NCBI GenBank assembly: GCA_937995835.1
Contig: CALKIV010000001.1
Span: forward strand, 1 to 8,400
DNA from: an uncultured Dysgonomonas sp.
Lineage (GTDB): Bacteria > Bacteroidota > Bacteroidia > Bacteroidales > Dysgonomonadaceae
Direction: 5' to 3'
Length of the DNA: 8,400 nt
In this document: piece after piece, positions 6,778-8,400 of the stretch
Layout of the letters: each line of letters opens with the position of its first letter
Position numbering within the stretch: the stretch's first letter is position 1
The notes under the pieces: model-generated
Databases searched by the model: none
What the model saw: the letters and a program-made list of their open reading frames with translations, nothing else
What the model was told of the DNA's origin: nothing
Position numbers and translations under genes: made by a program

Positions 6778-8211
6778 ATGAGAACGAATATAGTTTTAAT
6801 ATTTATTCTACACACATTCTTTGTGGGATGTTCTGACTCGAGCAATTCAATTGAGGTAACAATCGAACCCAATCCTGAGCAGAGATATATTCATATGAAC
6901 TCTAATTTTGGAGATGTTCATCCTGCATATTTCAATGGGGAGCTTTATATGTATTATTTAAACACTGATGGAAATTATCAGTCGGATCTGTCTAAGTCTA
7001 AAGACAACTTCACATTCCAAGACTTCAGATTAAATACTGATACCGAAGCCCGTCCATATTCCGTCTTATATGTTTTTGAAGACCCTAAACAAAAAAGATA
7101 TATAAGTTATCATTCTACAGATGGGGTGGTTGGAAATGGGATATTGAGAGGATCTGTAAGTACCGATCTATTGAATTGGAAGCAAATGAGTAATAAATAT
7201 ACTGTTCCTGAACCTAAAAAGCCTTATAAGGCATTGAAAGATCCATTTGTATTTTGGAATGACGACACCAAATCATATTGGGCTGTTCGCACGGGACGAG
7301 AAAATGACAATGTAGCTTGGGAGTTTCTATACTATACTTCTAATGATCTGACAAACTGGGAAGATAAAGGGACACTATATCTTACTGATGATGTATATGG
7401 ACCAATAGAATGTCCTCAGATGTTCAAATTTGGTGAATATTGGTATTTACTATACAGTGAGTATTTGGACAGAGTAGGCAAGCCTCAATATTTTGTGAGT
7501 AAAAATCCTGAAGGACCATACAACTTACCAGATGCTAGCAATTGGCTAGATGGCAGTGACAACTGTGCAGCACAAGTTGTAGATATAAATGGCGAACTAT
7601 TATTGTATGGATGGATTCCTTTTGCTGATGTCGAGACGATTGGTTACCAAGGTTGGGGTGGTCCTTTAGCTCTACCTAGAAAGCTTTCTCAAAACGCTGA
7701 TGGTGTATTATTTACAAGTTTGCCTTCATCGGTATCTAGCGCCATAAGAGCAGAAAAGCTTAAAACACTCGTTAGTGAACTGAATCTATCAAGTAGAGGA
7801 AGTGATGTAACAACAGAAACTATTTTGGTAGATGAAAGAAGATTTGATCTTAACTTCAACATTTCTAGCACAATTAATGCAGAGTCATTTGGCATTATTC
7901 TTTCAACCACAGAGAAAGAAAAACAGATCGAAACAATAATAGAAATATCTAATGAGCAACTGATTATCAAAACAGGAAATATAATTCATAGTTCCTTGAA
8001 ACTAGCACTCGAAACTGGTGAGCATAACATTCGAATCATATCTGACAAAGATATCATAGAATGCTTTATTAATAATCAATATTCGCTATCGGCAATGGTG
8101 TCACGCAATATTGATAAAACAGATATTAAAGCATATCTAAAAAATGGTAATATCAAAATATCAAATATTGAAGTCTTCCAACTTAAGAACCTCAGCAGTA
8201 GCAATATGTAA
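6778..8211 (+). CDS. GH32-family lipoprotein with GDVHP/KDP/ECP motifs, probable fructan hydrolase
   Basis: A 477-residue protein with a lipoprotein signal peptide (lipobox FVGC, Cys18) and SDSSN after it, only a weak match to a surface-export signal. The propeller covers about 38-310 and the C-terminal beta-sandwich about 350-468. Catalytic positions by eye: D46 in GDVHP (in place of the usual NDPNG), D155 in KDPF (RDP position), and E211 in an intact ECP motif (211-213). Supporting motifs are RGSVSTDLLNW (124-134), LYYTSNDLTNW (184-194), the GWGGPLALPRKL segment (292-303), and DKDIIECF (423-430). It is therefore probably active, unlike the lipoprotein at 2487-3938. The altered nucleophile motif points to a separate subfamily, so the substrate may differ from ordinary sucrose, levan or inulin. 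It is the last gene of the operon, separated from the previous one by 69 bases containing a strong hairpin. Fold assignment is firm, specificity unknown. Confidence 0.88.
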   Translation: MRTNIVLIFILHTFFVGCSDSSNSIEVTIEPNPEQRYIHMNSNFGDVHPAYFNGELYMYYLNTDGNYQSDLSKSKDNFTFQDFRLNTDTEARPYSVLYVFEDPKQKRYISYHSTDGVVGNGILRGSVSTDLLNWKQMSNKYTVPEPKKPYKALKDPFVFWNDDTKSYWAVRTGRENDNVAWEFLYYTSNDLTNWEDKGTLYLTDDVYGPIECPQMFKFGEYWYLLYSEYLDRVGKPQYFVSKNPEGPYNLPDASNWLDGSDNCAAQVVDINGELLLYGWIPFADVETIGYQGWGGPLALPRKLSQNADGVLFTSLPSSVSSAIRAEKLKTLVSELNLSSRGSDVTTETILVDERRFDLNFNISSTINAESFGIILSTTEKEKQIETIIEISNEQLIIKTGNIIHSSLKLALETGEHNIRIISDKDIIECFINNQYSLSAMVSRNIDKTDIKAYLKNGNIKISNIEVFQLKNLSSSNM

Positions 8212-8235
8212 CTATTATATGCTGAATACTACCGT

Positions 8236-8270
8236 AAAAGGGCTATTCTTTTAAAAGAATAGCCCTTTTT
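8236..8270 (+). terminator. Palindromic intrinsic terminator, likely bidirectional
   Basis: AAAAGGGCTATTCTTTT (8236-8252) is followed directly by its exact reverse complement (8253-8269) plus one more T. The result is a long stem with a GGGCTATTC core and a T5 tract after it, and an A4 tract before it, so it would also work on the minus strand. It starts 24 bases after the stop of the last GH32 gene and marks the operon end. Confidence 0.9.
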
Positions 8271-8350
8271 ATATTAATAAATTTGCCTGAAACACAAAAA
8301 AGCAATATGTGTATGTCTTAAGAAAAAAAGACTATTCGAATATATTACTT
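8271..8350. other. AT-rich spacer after the operon terminator
   Basis: No reading frame of note lies here. A TAAATTTG at 8278-8285 matches the Bacteroides -7 pattern TAnnTTTG, but no upstream -33 TTG element is evident at the right distance and no + strand gene follows. A weak five-base hairpin (GTCTT...AAGAC) sits near 8317-8334. Confidence 0.4.
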
Positions 8351-8400
8351 TTATTTCATATAGGTGACACGTAAAGGTTCAGACAGTGAAGCTGAAAAAT
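8351..8400 (-). CDS. Possible C-terminal end of a convergent minus-strand gene (partial)
   Basis: On the minus strand, one frame is open from the right edge to a TAA at 8351-8353 and reads FSASLSEPLRVTYMK. The other two minus frames also reach stops within the last 60 bases. The stretch is too short to recognise a family or prove coding. The bidirectional terminator between it and the GH32 gene fits a convergent arrangement. If real, its product is unknown. Confidence 0.25.
   Translation of the reverse strand, partial: FSASLSEPLRVTYMK

Noticed and set aside
5258..8000. Minus-strand open frames overlapping the operon (for example 5258-5449, 5550-5744, 5967-6179, 7689-7970)
   Set aside because: All lie antisense inside well-supported genes, have no recognisable domains and no start context; they are chance frames.
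8278..8285. TAAATTTG as a Bacteroides-type promoter -7 element
   Set aside because: There is no convincing -33 element at the proper spacing and no + strand gene follows within the window.

Overview
The window is AT-rich and laid out like a Bacteroidales polysaccharide utilization locus (PUL). The signs are the C-terminal half of a SusD-family protein, lipoprotein signal peptides with relaxed Bacteroidetes-type lipoboxes, A-rich leaders in place of strong Shine-Dalgarno sites, and tightly packed genes all on the + strand. The genus cannot be fixed from the sequence. The likely substrate class is a fructan or fructo-oligosaccharide, because three of the six genes encode proteins with the GH32 fold.

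Layout: 1-827, 3' end of a SusD-like gene whose SusC partner should lie upstream; 872-2443, periplasmic GH32 enzyme of a variant subfamily; 2487-3938, GH32-like lipoprotein that appears to have lost all three catalytic acids; 3943-5268, sugar-porter MFS transporter, probably fructose/hexose:H+; 5284-6708, probable surface lipoprotein with three InlB-type B-repeats and BspA-like leucine-rich repeats; 6778-8211, GH32 lipoprotein with its catalytic triad kept in variant motifs. A near-perfect palindromic terminator at 8236-8270 closes the operon. Beyond it is AT-rich spacer and possibly the last codons of a convergent minus-strand gene (8351-8400). No tRNA, rRNA, mobile element, CRISPR array or regulator gene was seen.

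Working model (inference): SusC/SusD and the B-repeat/LRR lipoprotein capture the glycan at the outer membrane. The GH32 enzymes cut it at the surface and in the periplasm, and the MFS carrier takes the released hexose into the cytoplasm. A fructokinase and a hybrid two-component or other regulator are expected nearby but are not in the window. The most interesting element is the degenerate GH32 lipoprotein: an intact reading frame with an otherwise recognisable fold suggests a glycosidase turned into a binding or regulatory protein. The unusual catalytic motifs of the other two GH32 proteins and the B-repeat/LRR protein in a PUL are also worth following up.
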